A stretch of 23,042 nt of DNA from a virus. Below the pieces are notes generated by a model. The model was not told where the DNA came from. It did not search any database and worked only from the letters and a program-made list of their open reading frames with translations. A program made the position numbers and the translations under genes. Positions within the stretch are counted from its first letter, which is position 1; each line of letters begins with the position of its first letter. This document shows positions 1 to 7,730 of the stretch, piece by piece. The DNA is taken from the IMG/VR virus record IMGVR_UViG_3300042691_015267, positions 1 to 23,042 of that record. One strand, given 5' to 3'.

Positions 1-2
1 GA

Positions 3-15
3 TAGTATACTATAA
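3..15 (+). promoter_or_regulatory. Possible -10 element and palindrome before uvsW
   Basis: A 10-base perfect palindrome TAGTATACTA lies at 3-12 and contains TATACT (6-11), a good sigma70-like -10 box about 38 bases before the uvsW start. The -35 region would lie outside the window, so the promoter cannot be confirmed. Confidence 0.3.
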
Positions 16-44
16 CGACAAACAACCTATAGTAGGAGGTGTCG

Positions 45-1505
45 ATGCCATCGTGTAAACTAATTATTCAGGATGAAGTAAATCTTAAAATTGAAGGTCT
101 CGCAGTAGACGTTAGACGTAGATTAGCTAATACATTTAAGTACGAAGACCCTACTGCAAGATATCGTCCGGCATACAAATTAGGAAGGTGGGACGGTGCA
201 ATTACCTTATTCGGGTTAGGAGGCAACGGCTATCTAAGCCAATTGCCAAAAATACTAGAAGTCCTAGAAAAATCTGGGGTAGAAGTTTCTGAAGTAGTTG
301 ATAACAGGAATCCTATTAATTTAACTTTTCCTAAAGTTGAAACAGACTTTTGGGGAGATCAGACATGGCCAGTTGGACACAGATTTGCAGGCGAGCCTAT
401 TAGACTACGTGAAGATCAAGTAGAGGTAGTTAATAAGTTTCTTGAAAATCCGCAATGCTTACAAGAAATTGCCACTGGGTTTGGAAAGACAATTACCACT
501 GCAACATTGGCAAAGATTTGTGAACCATATGGTCGCACATTTACTATTGTTCCTAACAAAAGTCTTGTTGAGCAAACAGAAGAAGACTTTATCAACTGCG
601 GATTAGACGTAGGTGTCTACTATGGTGACCGCAAAGATCTCTATAAAACTCACACCATTGCCACTTGGCAAAGTCTTAACATACTTGACAAGAAAAGTAA
701 AAATCATGAGCAAGATATACTAACACTTGCAGAGTTTCTTGATGGTGTTACTACCATCATGGTTGATGAAGTACACATGGCCAAGGCCACTGTGCTGAGA
801 AATTTGTTAACACAAAACTTTAATAATGCTCCAATTCGCTGGGGATTAACTGGTACTGTGCCTAAAGAAGATTTTGAAGCTGAACAGATTTTTGCCAGCC
901 TTGGACCTTGTGTACACGAAGTTCATGCACATGAATTACAAGCACAAGGTGTATTGTCAGCATGTCACGTAAACATTACACAACTTATCGACTTACCAGA
1001 ATTTAAGTCATATGCAGAAGAATACAAATATCTTGTCACTGATGAAGATAGGATGATTTTTATATCAAAACTAGTAAATGGTATTTCTAATAGTGGAAAT
1101 ACACTTGTACTGGTAAATCGAATAGAGACCGGAAAATTTATCGTTAACGAAATTCCTGATTCGGTTTTTATTAGTGGCGAAGTAAAAACTAAAGATAGAA
1201 AGAGTGAATATGATGAAGTTAAAACTGTTGATAACAAGATTATTGTGGCGACTTACGGTGTGGCCGCTGTGGGTATTAATATCCCCCGTATTTTTAATCT
1301 GGTTATGGTGGAGTCCGGAAAGAGCTTTACAAGGGTTATACAAAGCATTGGGCGAGGCATTAGACGTGCAGACGACAAAGACTTTGTCCAAATCTGGGAC
1401 GTCACAAGTACCTGTAAATACGCCAAACGACATCTCACACAACGTAAGAAGTTTTACAAGGACGCTAAGTACCCGTTCACGATTGAGAAAATAGACTGGA
1501 AATAA
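45..1505 (+). CDS. uvsW: UvsW-type superfamily 2 DNA/RNA helicase
   Basis: In T4, UvsW unwinds branched DNA and R-loops and moves the phage from origin-dependent to recombination-dependent replication. Seen here: a Walker A motif ATGFGKT near residues 143-149, a DEVH box at 241-244, motif III-like GLTGT at 267-271 and an arginine-finger helicase motif QSIGRGIRR near 433-441, in the normal order for superfamily 2. The length of 486 residues is close to the family norm. I chose the ATG at 45 because AGGAGGT lies at 34-40, just upstream; an in-frame GTG at 39 overlaps that Shine-Dalgarno sequence and is unlikely. The N-terminal 100 residues fit the UvsW N-terminal domain by position only. The next gene follows after 10 bases. 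Identification as a UvsW-like helicase is firm. Confidence 0.9.
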   Translation: MPSCKLIIQDEVNLKIEGLAVDVRRRLANTFKYEDPTARYRPAYKLGRWDGAITLFGLGGNGYLSQLPKILEVLEKSGVEVSEVVDNRNPINLTFPKVETDFWGDQTWPVGHRFAGEPIRLREDQVEVVNKFLENPQCLQEIATGFGKTITTATLAKICEPYGRTFTIVPNKSLVEQTEEDFINCGLDVGVYYGDRKDLYKTHTIATWQSLNILDKKSKNHEQDILTLAEFLDGVTTIMVDEVHMAKATVLRNLLTQNFNNAPIRWGLTGTVPKEDFEAEQIFASLGPCVHEVHAHELQAQGVLSACHVNITQLIDLPEFKSYAEEYKYLVTDEDRMIFISKLVNGISNSGNTLVLVNRIETGKFIVNEIPDSVFISGEVKTKDRKSEYDEVKTVDNKIIVATYGVAAVGINIPRIFNLVMVESGKSFTRVIQSIGRGIRRADDKDFVQIWDVTSTCKYAKRHLTQRKKFYKDAKYPFTIEKIDWK

Positions 1506-1515
1506 CAATAAAATT

Positions 1516-2022
1516 ATGCAAATACTAACTTTAGATAATCAAGCATTTGACTTGAATAATTTACCCGATGAGGTAGATGACGACATGAGATTTGCTGTGC
1601 TCGATAACAGCGATGCACGTGAACCTGACTTCTTTTTTCAACCACTAATTTTTCTAGAAAGCTTCAACAGTCCTGCAATGGTACTTAAAATAGGCAATGA
1701 TGAAATTACCATGCCTATTGATTGGTCAATTGCTGTAGGAGATAGTTCTAGTGCAAGTGATATTGAAATACTACCATTAACTAGTCTAAACGATAGGGGA
1801 TTCGAAGCGTTTTGTTTTAATCCTTTAACTGGTTTTAGAGTAGAGTTTAAAAAGATTGAAATTGTAAATTTCTATAATGATGTTAAGTGGTATTTTCCAA
1901 AGATGAAAAATGGACAACTCCTTGCAATACCGTTAAATACTGATCCTAAACCTTTGTGCGTATATTTTGTCAAAGAAATAAGTAGACAAAGTGAATTAAT
2001 TGATTTAAGTAAAATACTTTAA
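1516..2022 (+). CDS. Conserved hypothetical phage protein
   Basis: A 168-residue protein with no motif I can assign. It is acidic, with scattered aromatic residues and no signal peptide or membrane segment. The segment MPIDWSIAVGD (about 69-79), followed by SLNDRGFEAFCFNPLTG and WYFPK stretches, looks like a compact mixed alpha/beta domain. From memory, similar proteins occur beside uvsW in marine T4-like phages, but I know of no function. It follows uvsW by 10 bases without a clear Shine-Dalgarno sequence, suggesting translation coupled to uvsW. It marks the left border of the carbohydrate cassette. Confidence 0.75.
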   Translation: MQILTLDNQAFDLNNLPDEVDDDMRFAVLDNSDAREPDFFFQPLIFLESFNSPAMVLKIGNDEITMPIDWSIAVGDSSSASDIEILPLTSLNDRGFEAFCFNPLTGFRVEFKKIEIVNFYNDVKWYFPKMKNGQLLAIPLNTDPKPLCVYFVKEISRQSELIDLSKIL

Positions 2023-2031
2023 AGGACTAGT

Positions 2032-2376
2032 ATGAAAGCAGGAAAAGTATGGGGAGTAACTGAACTCCTTGAAGCTAACGGTGTTTTAGAATTCCATCGT
2101 ATTGAAGCCAAGGCTGGCGGAGTATGCTCTAAACACACACATAAACATAAATGGAATGGATTCTTTGTTGAAAAAGGAAAGATGATTATTCGTGTATGGA
2201 AGAACAGTTACGACCTAGTAGACGAAACTGTTTTAGAAGCAGGGCAGTATACAAAAGTTGCACCGGGCGAATATCATCAATTTGAAGCTGTAGAAGACTG
2301 CGTTGCATTTGAATTATACTGGGCTGAATTTAATCACGACGACATCCAACGTGAAACGATAGGATTTACAAAATGA
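2032..2376 (+). CDS. Single-domain cupin protein
   Basis: A 114-residue small beta-barrel (cupin) protein. The first cupin motif is visible as H35-x-H37-x-H39 with a glutamate at 47 in FFVEKGKM, and the second as PGEYHQF with H82. These residues would bind a divalent metal. Cupins of this size act as sugar-nucleotide isomerases, dioxygenases or ligand binders, and the sequence does not say which. A good Shine-Dalgarno (AAAGGA at 2021-2026) precedes the ATG. The gene overlaps the following glycosyltransferase by four bases, which ties it to the glycan cassette. The bifunctional reductase CapF carries a C-terminal cupin, so a stand-alone partner for the reductase at 7727 is possible but speculative. 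Confidence 0.8.
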   Translation: MKAGKVWGVTELLEANGVLEFHRIEAKAGGVCSKHTHKHKWNGFFVEKGKMIIRVWKNSYDLVDETVLEAGQYTKVAPGEYHQFEAVEDCVAFELYWAEFNHDDIQRETIGFTK

Positions 2377-3143
2377 TATCGGTGGTAATGGCCTACTATA
2401 ATAGGCTTACACAATTAAGATATACTTTAAAAACCATTGCTAGTAGTGTAATAAAAGATGCCGAAATAATTATAGTTGATGACTTTAGTAATGTTGAAAA
2501 TAGTTTGAATACAATTCAACAAGAATTTCATTATATAAACATTAAAATTATTCATATGAGAGACATAGTTCCTCATAAAAATTATTGCAATCCTTGTATT
2601 CCTTATAATGTAGGATTCCGTGCTAGTTCTGGAGATAAAATTTTAATACAAAATCCAGAATGTTGCCATGTAGGAGATGTTCTCGATCATGTTACTACTC
2701 AGTTGAATGATTTTGATTATTTAACGTACCATTGTTGGGCCTGTACACGGCCTGATGCTACTGCACTTCACCAAGGTAAAAAAATCGCAGTTGGCGCAGA
2801 GCAGGGCAAAGCCAAATGGTACAATCACCAAGTTAAAAGACCTGTTGCTTTACACTTTGCTTGTGCAATTACAAGAAAAAATTTAATAGAACTCAATGGA
2901 TTTGATGAAAGTTTCTCTATGGGATTCAACTATGATGATAACGAATTTTTACAACGTATTAAACATATGAATCTTAACATTAAATTTATTTCAGATCCGT
3001 ATGTAATTCATCAATACCATAGCAAGAGTTATGGACACCCAGATAACCCAATACCTACAGTTGACAATCAGGTGTTGTTTCAACATACTATAAACTCTAA
3101 AAAAATTAGAGCAGAGAATAAAGAAAATATATGTGGCATTTAA
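2373..3143 (+). CDS. GT2/galactosyltransferase-like glycosyltransferase (GT-A fold)
   Basis: Likely transfers a sugar from a nucleotide sugar to a growing glycan in the cytoplasm. The N-terminus ISVVMAYYNR and the IIIVDDFS stretch (about 33-40) are the standard nucleotide-binding start of GT-A family 2 enzymes. A central QNPECCHVGD segment and a C-terminal GFDE...FNYDDNEFLQRI block resemble the acceptor-side and catalytic-acid region of the galactosyltransferase/chondroitin-synthase branch. Length is 256 residues with no membrane segment, so it is presumably soluble. It overlaps the cupin by four bases and the next glycosyltransferase by 13. Donor and acceptor cannot be read from the sequence. 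Confidence 0.85.
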   Translation: MISVVMAYYNRLTQLRYTLKTIASSVIKDAEIIIVDDFSNVENSLNTIQQEFHYINIKIIHMRDIVPHKNYCNPCIPYNVGFRASSGDKILIQNPECCHVGDVLDHVTTQLNDFDYLTYHCWACTRPDATALHQGKKIAVGAEQGKAKWYNHQVKRPVALHFACAITRKNLIELNGFDESFSMGFNYDDNEFLQRIKHMNLNIKFISDPYVIHQYHSKSYGHPDNPIPTVDNQVLFQHTINSKKIRAENKENICGI

Positions 3144-3988
3144 CTAATATACCAAAAATCGTGCATTTCTACTGGGGAAATGAAAAACTATCGTATCTTA
3201 GATACATATCAGTTTATTCTTTTAGAAAGTTAAACCCGGATTGGAAAATTAAGATTCATGTACCCGAGGCATTGAGTATGATAGCACCAACATGGGGGAC
3301 TGACGAACAAAAAAATGCAGGAATAGAAAATGACTATTGGTCAAAATTAGACGAACTTAATGTAGAAATAGTTAAAATTCCACCGTTTGATAATTTTGAT
3401 AATAATGCTCACGAAGTGCATAAGTCTGACTATTATAGATGGACATTGTTATGTGGCGAAGGCGGCGTTTGGTCTGATATTGATATCATTTATATTAATC
3501 CTATGAATAACATGTTAGAAAATACTACAGAAGAAAACAAAATTGATGCAGGATTTTCTAGATATGCCGAAAATGGCAAATATGCTATTTCGTTTATACT
3601 AGCATCAGCTGGTAATACATTTTTTAAGAAAATTCACGAACTATCTAATACACACTATGACGCAAGTAGATATCAATCAATTGGTAGCGAGCTAATTAAC
3701 AATAATTGGCATCGTCCTGGAAAATTAAGAAAACAAAATCCAGCTAATATATTTTTACTAATGGACGAAAAATGCGTTTATCCTATTAGTCCAAGTAATA
3801 TACCTAGATTCTTTGACCCAATGGACAAAGAATTAACAGCTATTCTTGCAGATCCTTCAGTGCTAGGACTTCATTGGTTTGCAGGCCATCCTAAATCTCA
3901 GCAGTTTGAGTCTGCAATAGACGAATCTAATGTAGAGCAGTTTGATAATATTTTATCGGCTGCAATTAAGAAAACAAAGGAAAGATAA
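3131..3988 (+). CDS. GT32-like glycosyltransferase with DxD motif
   Basis: Resembles the DXD sugar-binding family (GT32) of mannosyl/galactosyl-type capsule glycosyltransferases. The N-terminal IPKIVHFYWG is the hallmark opening of that family. The core signature KSDYYRWTLLCGEGG then leads to a DxD at D116-I-D118, which would bind Mn2+ and the nucleotide-sugar diphosphate. The 285-residue length is normal. A second ATG four codons in is absent, so the start overlapping the preceding gene by 13 bases is retained. The product would be cytoplasmic and part of the same glycan-building set; the sugar transferred is unknown. Confidence 0.85.
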   Translation: MWHLTNIPKIVHFYWGNEKLSYLRYISVYSFRKLNPDWKIKIHVPEALSMIAPTWGTDEQKNAGIENDYWSKLDELNVEIVKIPPFDNFDNNAHEVHKSDYYRWTLLCGEGGVWSDIDIIYINPMNNMLENTTEENKIDAGFSRYAENGKYAISFILASAGNTFFKKIHELSNTHYDASRYQSIGSELINNNWHRPGKLRKQNPANIFLLMDEKCVYPISPSNIPRFFDPMDKELTAILADPSVLGLHWFAGHPKSQQFESAIDESNVEQFDNILSAAIKKTKER

Positions 3989-3989
3989 A

Positions 3990-4652
3990 ATGAAAATAGC
4001 AAATGAGTATGCATGGAGCACTCACTCTCCGATGAATAAGGCACTAATAGAATTATTTAATCCTTGCTTAATTGTAGAAATGGGGACTGGGCTACATTCT
4101 ACTCCGTTATTTTTAGAATCAGCCGCAGAAAAATTATTTTTTATCGAAAACGATTCACAGTGGATTGACCACATTAAATCAAATTTTAGTTTTGACGATC
4201 GGTGTGAAATTATCTATCAGTCTTTAGGTGAAGGCATTATTAATTCTACTAAAAATAGAAAACTACCTCAAGAGAAACGACTCGAGATTGCAAACTATTA
4301 TAAAAACTTTGCAACAACCATTGATAATATTGATCTATCATTAAAGTTTTTATTTGTTGACCATTTTGCCTGTGCAAGAACCTCAGCAATTAATAATATG
4401 TTTGATTCATTCGACATTATCGTATACCATGACTGCGAACCTGCCGGAGTTACATGGTACGAGTATACATTTTCAGAATCATTGTATCAAAAATATGATA
4501 ATTTTATTTTAACATGTCCGGCAGCATGGACTGGATGTTTTATAAAGAAATCGCTTAATGCAGAACACAATCTAAGAAATATAATTAAATCGCATATTAA
4601 CAACTATTGCGAAACCGTTGGGATAGACCAAGATTTAATGATTTTAAAATAA
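3990..4652 (+). CDS. SAM-dependent methyltransferase-like protein
   Basis: A 220-residue protein with a class I methyltransferase-like layout: motif I IVEMGTGLHST (28-38), an acidic end of beta-2 in FFIEND (E53), and FLFVDH (D124) followed by DIIVYHD at 142-148, matching beta-4 and beta-5. This resembles the Methyltransf_24 type often found among glycan and capsule genes, where O-methylation decorates a sugar. The substrate is unknown. I start at the ATG at 3990, directly after the preceding stop and preceded by AAAGGA; an in-frame ATG at 3942 lies deep inside the upstream gene. The stop overlaps the next start as TAATG. Some catalytic assignments are uncertain because the family is divergent. 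Confidence 0.65.
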   Translation: MKIANEYAWSTHSPMNKALIELFNPCLIVEMGTGLHSTPLFLESAAEKLFFIENDSQWIDHIKSNFSFDDRCEIIYQSLGEGIINSTKNRKLPQEKRLEIANYYKNFATTIDNIDLSLKFLFVDHFACARTSAINNMFDSFDIIVYHDCEPAGVTWYEYTFSESLYQKYDNFILTCPAAWTGCFIKKSLNAEHNLRNIIKSHINNYCETVGIDQDLMILK

Positions 4653-5737
4653 TGAAAGAAAAACAATCACTAAGAATATTAACTATTTTAGGTACCCGCC
4701 CAGAAATTATACGCCTTTCGAGGATCATACCTAAATTAGATCTTGTGTGTAATCACCGTGTATTGCATACTGGACAAAACTATGATCCTACACTTAACGA
4801 TATTTTCTTTGAAGATCTTGGCATTCGCAAACCTGATGTAATAATAGACAGTAAAGGTACTACGGCTGAACAACTTGGCAAGATGTTTGTTGGAGTAGAA
4901 AAATATCTACAAGAATTTAAACCTGACAAAGTTTTGATCTTAGGTGACACTAATTCGGGACTGGCTGCAATTATTTGTGAACGATTAGGTGTGCCTGTAT
5001 ATCATATGGAGGCAGGTAATCGCTGCTACGATCTTAAAGTTCCAGAAGAAAAAAACAGAAAAATTATCGATGCTGTTTCAACTATAAACTTGCCTTATAC
5101 TGAATTAAGCCGACAAAATTTACTGCGTGAAGGTGCTACAAACAATAAAGTATTTGTCACTGGTAATCCTATTAAGGAAGTGATAGACTTCTACAAAGAT
5201 AAAATAAACAATTCATCTATCTTATCAACTCTCAATCTTGAAAAAAATAATTATATTATAGCCACAGCACATCGAGCAGAAAATGTCGATGTTGATGAGC
5301 GATTAATTAATATTTTTAAAAGTTTTGAAGAGATAGCCAAAGACTATAAAATAGTCTTTAGTTGTCATCCTCGAACCAAACAAAAATTAGAAAAATTTAA
5401 TATTTCAGTTAATAGTCCAAATATTGTAATACTAGAACCATTGGGTTTTTTTGATTTTGTAAAATTAGAAAAAAACGCCTATATGGCAATTAGCGATTCC
5501 GGAACAGTCCAAGAAGAAATGTGTTTATTTGGTATACCAACAGTTACAATTAGAGACACTACTGAGAGACCAGAAACAGTATGGTGTGGATCAAATATTG
5601 TAAGTGGGTTAAAGGAACAAGACATAATTAATTGTTTTAACGTTTCTAAAATAGTTGAAAGAGATTGGACTATTCCCGTCGAATATATTAAAAACAATGT
5701 ATCAGATACCGTAGTTCAAATATTACTAGGAAATTAA
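4652..5737 (+). CDS. UDP-GlcNAc 2-epimerase family, FnlC/CapG/WbjD-like
   Basis: A 361-residue non-hydrolysing C2 epimerase (WecB superfamily). Visible family signatures are LGTRPEIIRLSR (13-24), HTGQNYD (39-45), LGDTN, HMEAGNRC, VPEEKNRK, AHRAENVD and SDSGTVQEE, so the usual catalytic Asp, two Glu and His are all present. The RLSR, the HTGQNYD...LNDIFFEDLGIRKPD run and AGNRC match, from memory, the FnlC/CapG subgroup, which makes UDP-L-FucNAc from its talo epimer, better than the WecB subgroup, which makes UDP-ManNAc. I start at ATG 4652, overlapping the previous stop; the in-frame ATG at 4607 is inside the previous gene. The dehydratase (6750) and reductase (7727) supply the other pathway steps. 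Exact product is inferred. Confidence 0.9.
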   Translation: MKEKQSLRILTILGTRPEIIRLSRIIPKLDLVCNHRVLHTGQNYDPTLNDIFFEDLGIRKPDVIIDSKGTTAEQLGKMFVGVEKYLQEFKPDKVLILGDTNSGLAAIICERLGVPVYHMEAGNRCYDLKVPEEKNRKIIDAVSTINLPYTELSRQNLLREGATNNKVFVTGNPIKEVIDFYKDKINNSSILSTLNLEKNNYIIATAHRAENVDVDERLINIFKSFEEIAKDYKIVFSCHPRTKQKLEKFNISVNSPNIVILEPLGFFDFVKLEKNAYMAISDSGTVQEEMCLFGIPTVTIRDTTERPETVWCGSNIVSGLKEQDIINCFNVSKIVERDWTIPVEYIKNNVSDTVVQILLGN

Positions 5738-5742
5738 AATAT

Positions 5743-6750
5743 ATGATTCAATCACAAAATGTAAAACATATCACAGATAACCAAGAAGTTATATCTTTCC
5801 TAAATGATGTACTGCAACAAGATCAATCTATTTTTATCGGAAGAATAGGTGGATCTGATTGGGATGTTGTAAAAGAATATTACAATAATAAGGAATTATT
5901 TAATGATGATGCTTGGTACGAACATAGTGTGTATCGTGTAAAACGATTCAACGGGTATTTTGATTTTACTAACAGTAAAGACAATTTTAAAAGATATCTT
6001 GAAACAATGATCGATGCATATAAAAATACAGATTATGTTAGCTATGGTAATCAGGATTTAATTTTAGAAATAGAATCTAAAAAATACATTGCAGATCATA
6101 ATAAACTTTTAAATAATACTATAGAACATAAAACTATATTCTCTTATACATTCATTGAAAGTATGGTTCCGTTTTTAGAATCTTTTAAAAGCTGGGGCGA
6201 AAATAAAAAAATATTAATTGTGAGTCCGTTGTCAAAAAGCATTCAACATCAATTTGCGCAAAAACATCTACTGTATAAAAATTATCAATTTCCAAATTTT
6301 GAATTAAAAACTTATAATACATCGATAACATACAGCAACGCCGCTGAGACCAACGAAACTTTAGGAATAACTACAGATAATTGGAATGAAGAAGCGCATC
6401 GCATGGCTGAGGAAATAAAAGACATAGATTTCGACATTGCCTTGTTAACCTGCGGATCATATGCCATGTATCTTGGAAATTATATTAAAGACTCTTTAAA
6501 CAAAAAATCTATATATTTAGGAGGTATTTTAAATATGTATTTTAATATTTACGGAGGTCGATACAACCTCGATGGAAATTATAAATTTATATATGAGAAC
6601 TCTGGATTAAATCTAGATTATCAAATAGATCCGTTAGAACTAGATGATATTGATCGTATAAACAGTGGTCGAGGAAAAAGAACAGAAAGCCTAAATGCTT
6701 ATTTTGGAAAAAAAGATGGTTCCTATTCGACTAAAGCAAGGAAATCATAA
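5743..6750 (+). CDS. GT-D-fold glycosyltransferase-like protein
   Basis: A 335-residue protein with no close family I can name with certainty. Its N-terminal FIGRIGGSDWDVV (31-43) sits where GT-D enzymes (formerly DUF1792) carry an R-x-G-D-G-E motif. The later DIALLTCGSYAMYLGNYIKD (231-250) and SIYLGGILNMYF match that family's nucleotide-handling strand-loop-helix and the region where it usually has an iDiGhi-like element. A Rossmann-like strand KKILIVSPLSKS lies at 155-166. The GDGE acidic residues are replaced by GGSD (36-39), which may change metal use or donor. Its place between an epimerase and a dehydratase supports a role in glycan assembly. Confidence 0.55.
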   Translation: MIQSQNVKHITDNQEVISFLNDVLQQDQSIFIGRIGGSDWDVVKEYYNNKELFNDDAWYEHSVYRVKRFNGYFDFTNSKDNFKRYLETMIDAYKNTDYVSYGNQDLILEIESKKYIADHNKLLNNTIEHKTIFSYTFIESMVPFLESFKSWGENKKILIVSPLSKSIQHQFAQKHLLYKNYQFPNFELKTYNTSITYSNAAETNETLGITTDNWNEEAHRMAEEIKDIDFDIALLTCGSYAMYLGNYIKDSLNKKSIYLGGILNMYFNIYGGRYNLDGNYKFIYENSGLNLDYQIDPLELDDIDRINSGRGKRTESLNAYFGKKDGSYSTKARKS

Positions 6751-7730
6751 TGTTTAATAATGCAAGAATTTTAATTACCGGTGGCACCGGTTCATGGGGA
6801 CAAACTCTAACTCAAATGCTGTTGGAAAAATATGATGTAAAAGAAATCATTATTTTTTCTAGAGGCGAATTACAGCAAGTATTGATGCAACGCAAATTTA
6901 AAAATAAAAAATTAAAATTTGTTATAGGGGATATTAGGGATTATGAATCGGTTAAATTTGTCACTAAAAAAGTCGACTATATATTTCATTTGGCCGCCCT
7001 TAAACATGTTCCTATCTGTGAAGAGCATCCTCAAGAAGCAATTAAGACCAACATTAACGGAACTACTAATATTGTAAACGCTGCTATCGAAAATCATGTT
7101 AAAAAAGTTATTGATGTATCTACGGATAAAGCAGTAGAACCATTAAACTTATACGGAATGACAAAAGCAGTCGGAGAAAAAGTTATTATCCATGCAAATG
7201 AATTAAGTGATTATACCAAATTTGTTTGTATCAGAGGCGGTAATGTTATGGGATCAAACGGATCAGTTATTCCATTCTTTATTGACCAGATTAAATCCGG
7301 CGGCCCAATTACTATTACTGATACAAGAATGACACGATTCTTTTTAACATTAGAAGAAGCTATCAGTTTATTATTCAAAGCTGCTGAAAAAAGTGTAGGT
7401 GGAGAAACATTTGTAATGAATATGCCTGCTTGTTATATCAAAGATCTTGCAGAAGTTCTCATGAACGTATATGGAATTGTTGATGTTAAAGAAACTGGCA
7501 GTCGCCCAGGAGAAAAATTAGATGAAATGTTAATATCATCTCATGATTCAACATTGTCTTATTGTTATGATGAAAACTATTTTGTAACGTTGCCTGTGAA
7601 TTACAGCGACGAAATGTTAACAACTTATAAAGATTTAAAAAAATTCCCTTATAATGAATTTTCATCTAAAACTAAAATAATGAATAAACAAGAAATTGCA
7701 GAAATGCTTAATAAAGGTAATTTTATATGA
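6750..7730 (+). CDS. UDP-GlcNAc 4,6-dehydratase, PseB/CapE/FnlA-like
   Basis: An extended short-chain dehydrogenase/reductase of 326 residues. It has the NAD(P)-binding GGTGSWG (11-17), the HLAALKHVP loop (80-88), the catalytic STDK (124-127) and YGMTK (Y135, K139), then GSVIPFF, TDTRMTRFFLTLEEA and GSRPGEKLDEML, all typical of the FlaA1/PseB/CapE group. These enzymes convert UDP-GlcNAc to a UDP-4-keto-6-deoxy sugar, often with C5 inversion. The tyrosine in YxxxK is as in PseB; as I recall, FnlA and CapE have methionine there. The C-terminal YDENYFVTLP segment resembles the CapE tail more, so subgroup is open. Start ATG overlaps the previous stop. First committed step of the sugar pathway here. 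Confidence 0.9.
   Translation: MFNNARILITGGTGSWGQTLTQMLLEKYDVKEIIIFSRGELQQVLMQRKFKNKKLKFVIGDIRDYESVKFVTKKVDYIFHLAALKHVPICEEHPQEAIKTNINGTTNIVNAAIENHVKKVIDVSTDKAVEPLNLYGMTKAVGEKVIIHANELSDYTKFVCIRGGNVMGSNGSVIPFFIDQIKSGGPITITDTRMTRFFLTLEEAISLLFKAAEKSVGGETFVMNMPACYIKDLAEVLMNVYGIVDVKETGSRPGEKLDEMLISSHDSTLSYCYDENYFVTLPVNYSDEMLTTYKDLKKFPYNEFSSKTKIMNKQEIAEMLNKGNFI

Noticed and set aside
39-44. In-frame GTG at 39 as the uvsW start
   Set aside because: It overlaps the AGGAGGT Shine-Dalgarno that serves the ATG at 45.
1071-1508. 145-residue reverse open frame under uvsW
   Set aside because: Antisense of the helicase motif region with no family similarity.
3942-3989. Earlier in-frame ATG for the methyltransferase-like gene
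   Set aside because: It would overlap the upstream gene by 47 bases; the ATG at 3990 has its own AAAGGA and gives the natural N-terminus.
4607-4651. Earlier in-frame ATG for the epimerase
   Set aside because: The added 15 residues lie inside the preceding gene and precede the conserved LTILGTRPE start; TAATG coupling at 4652 is better.
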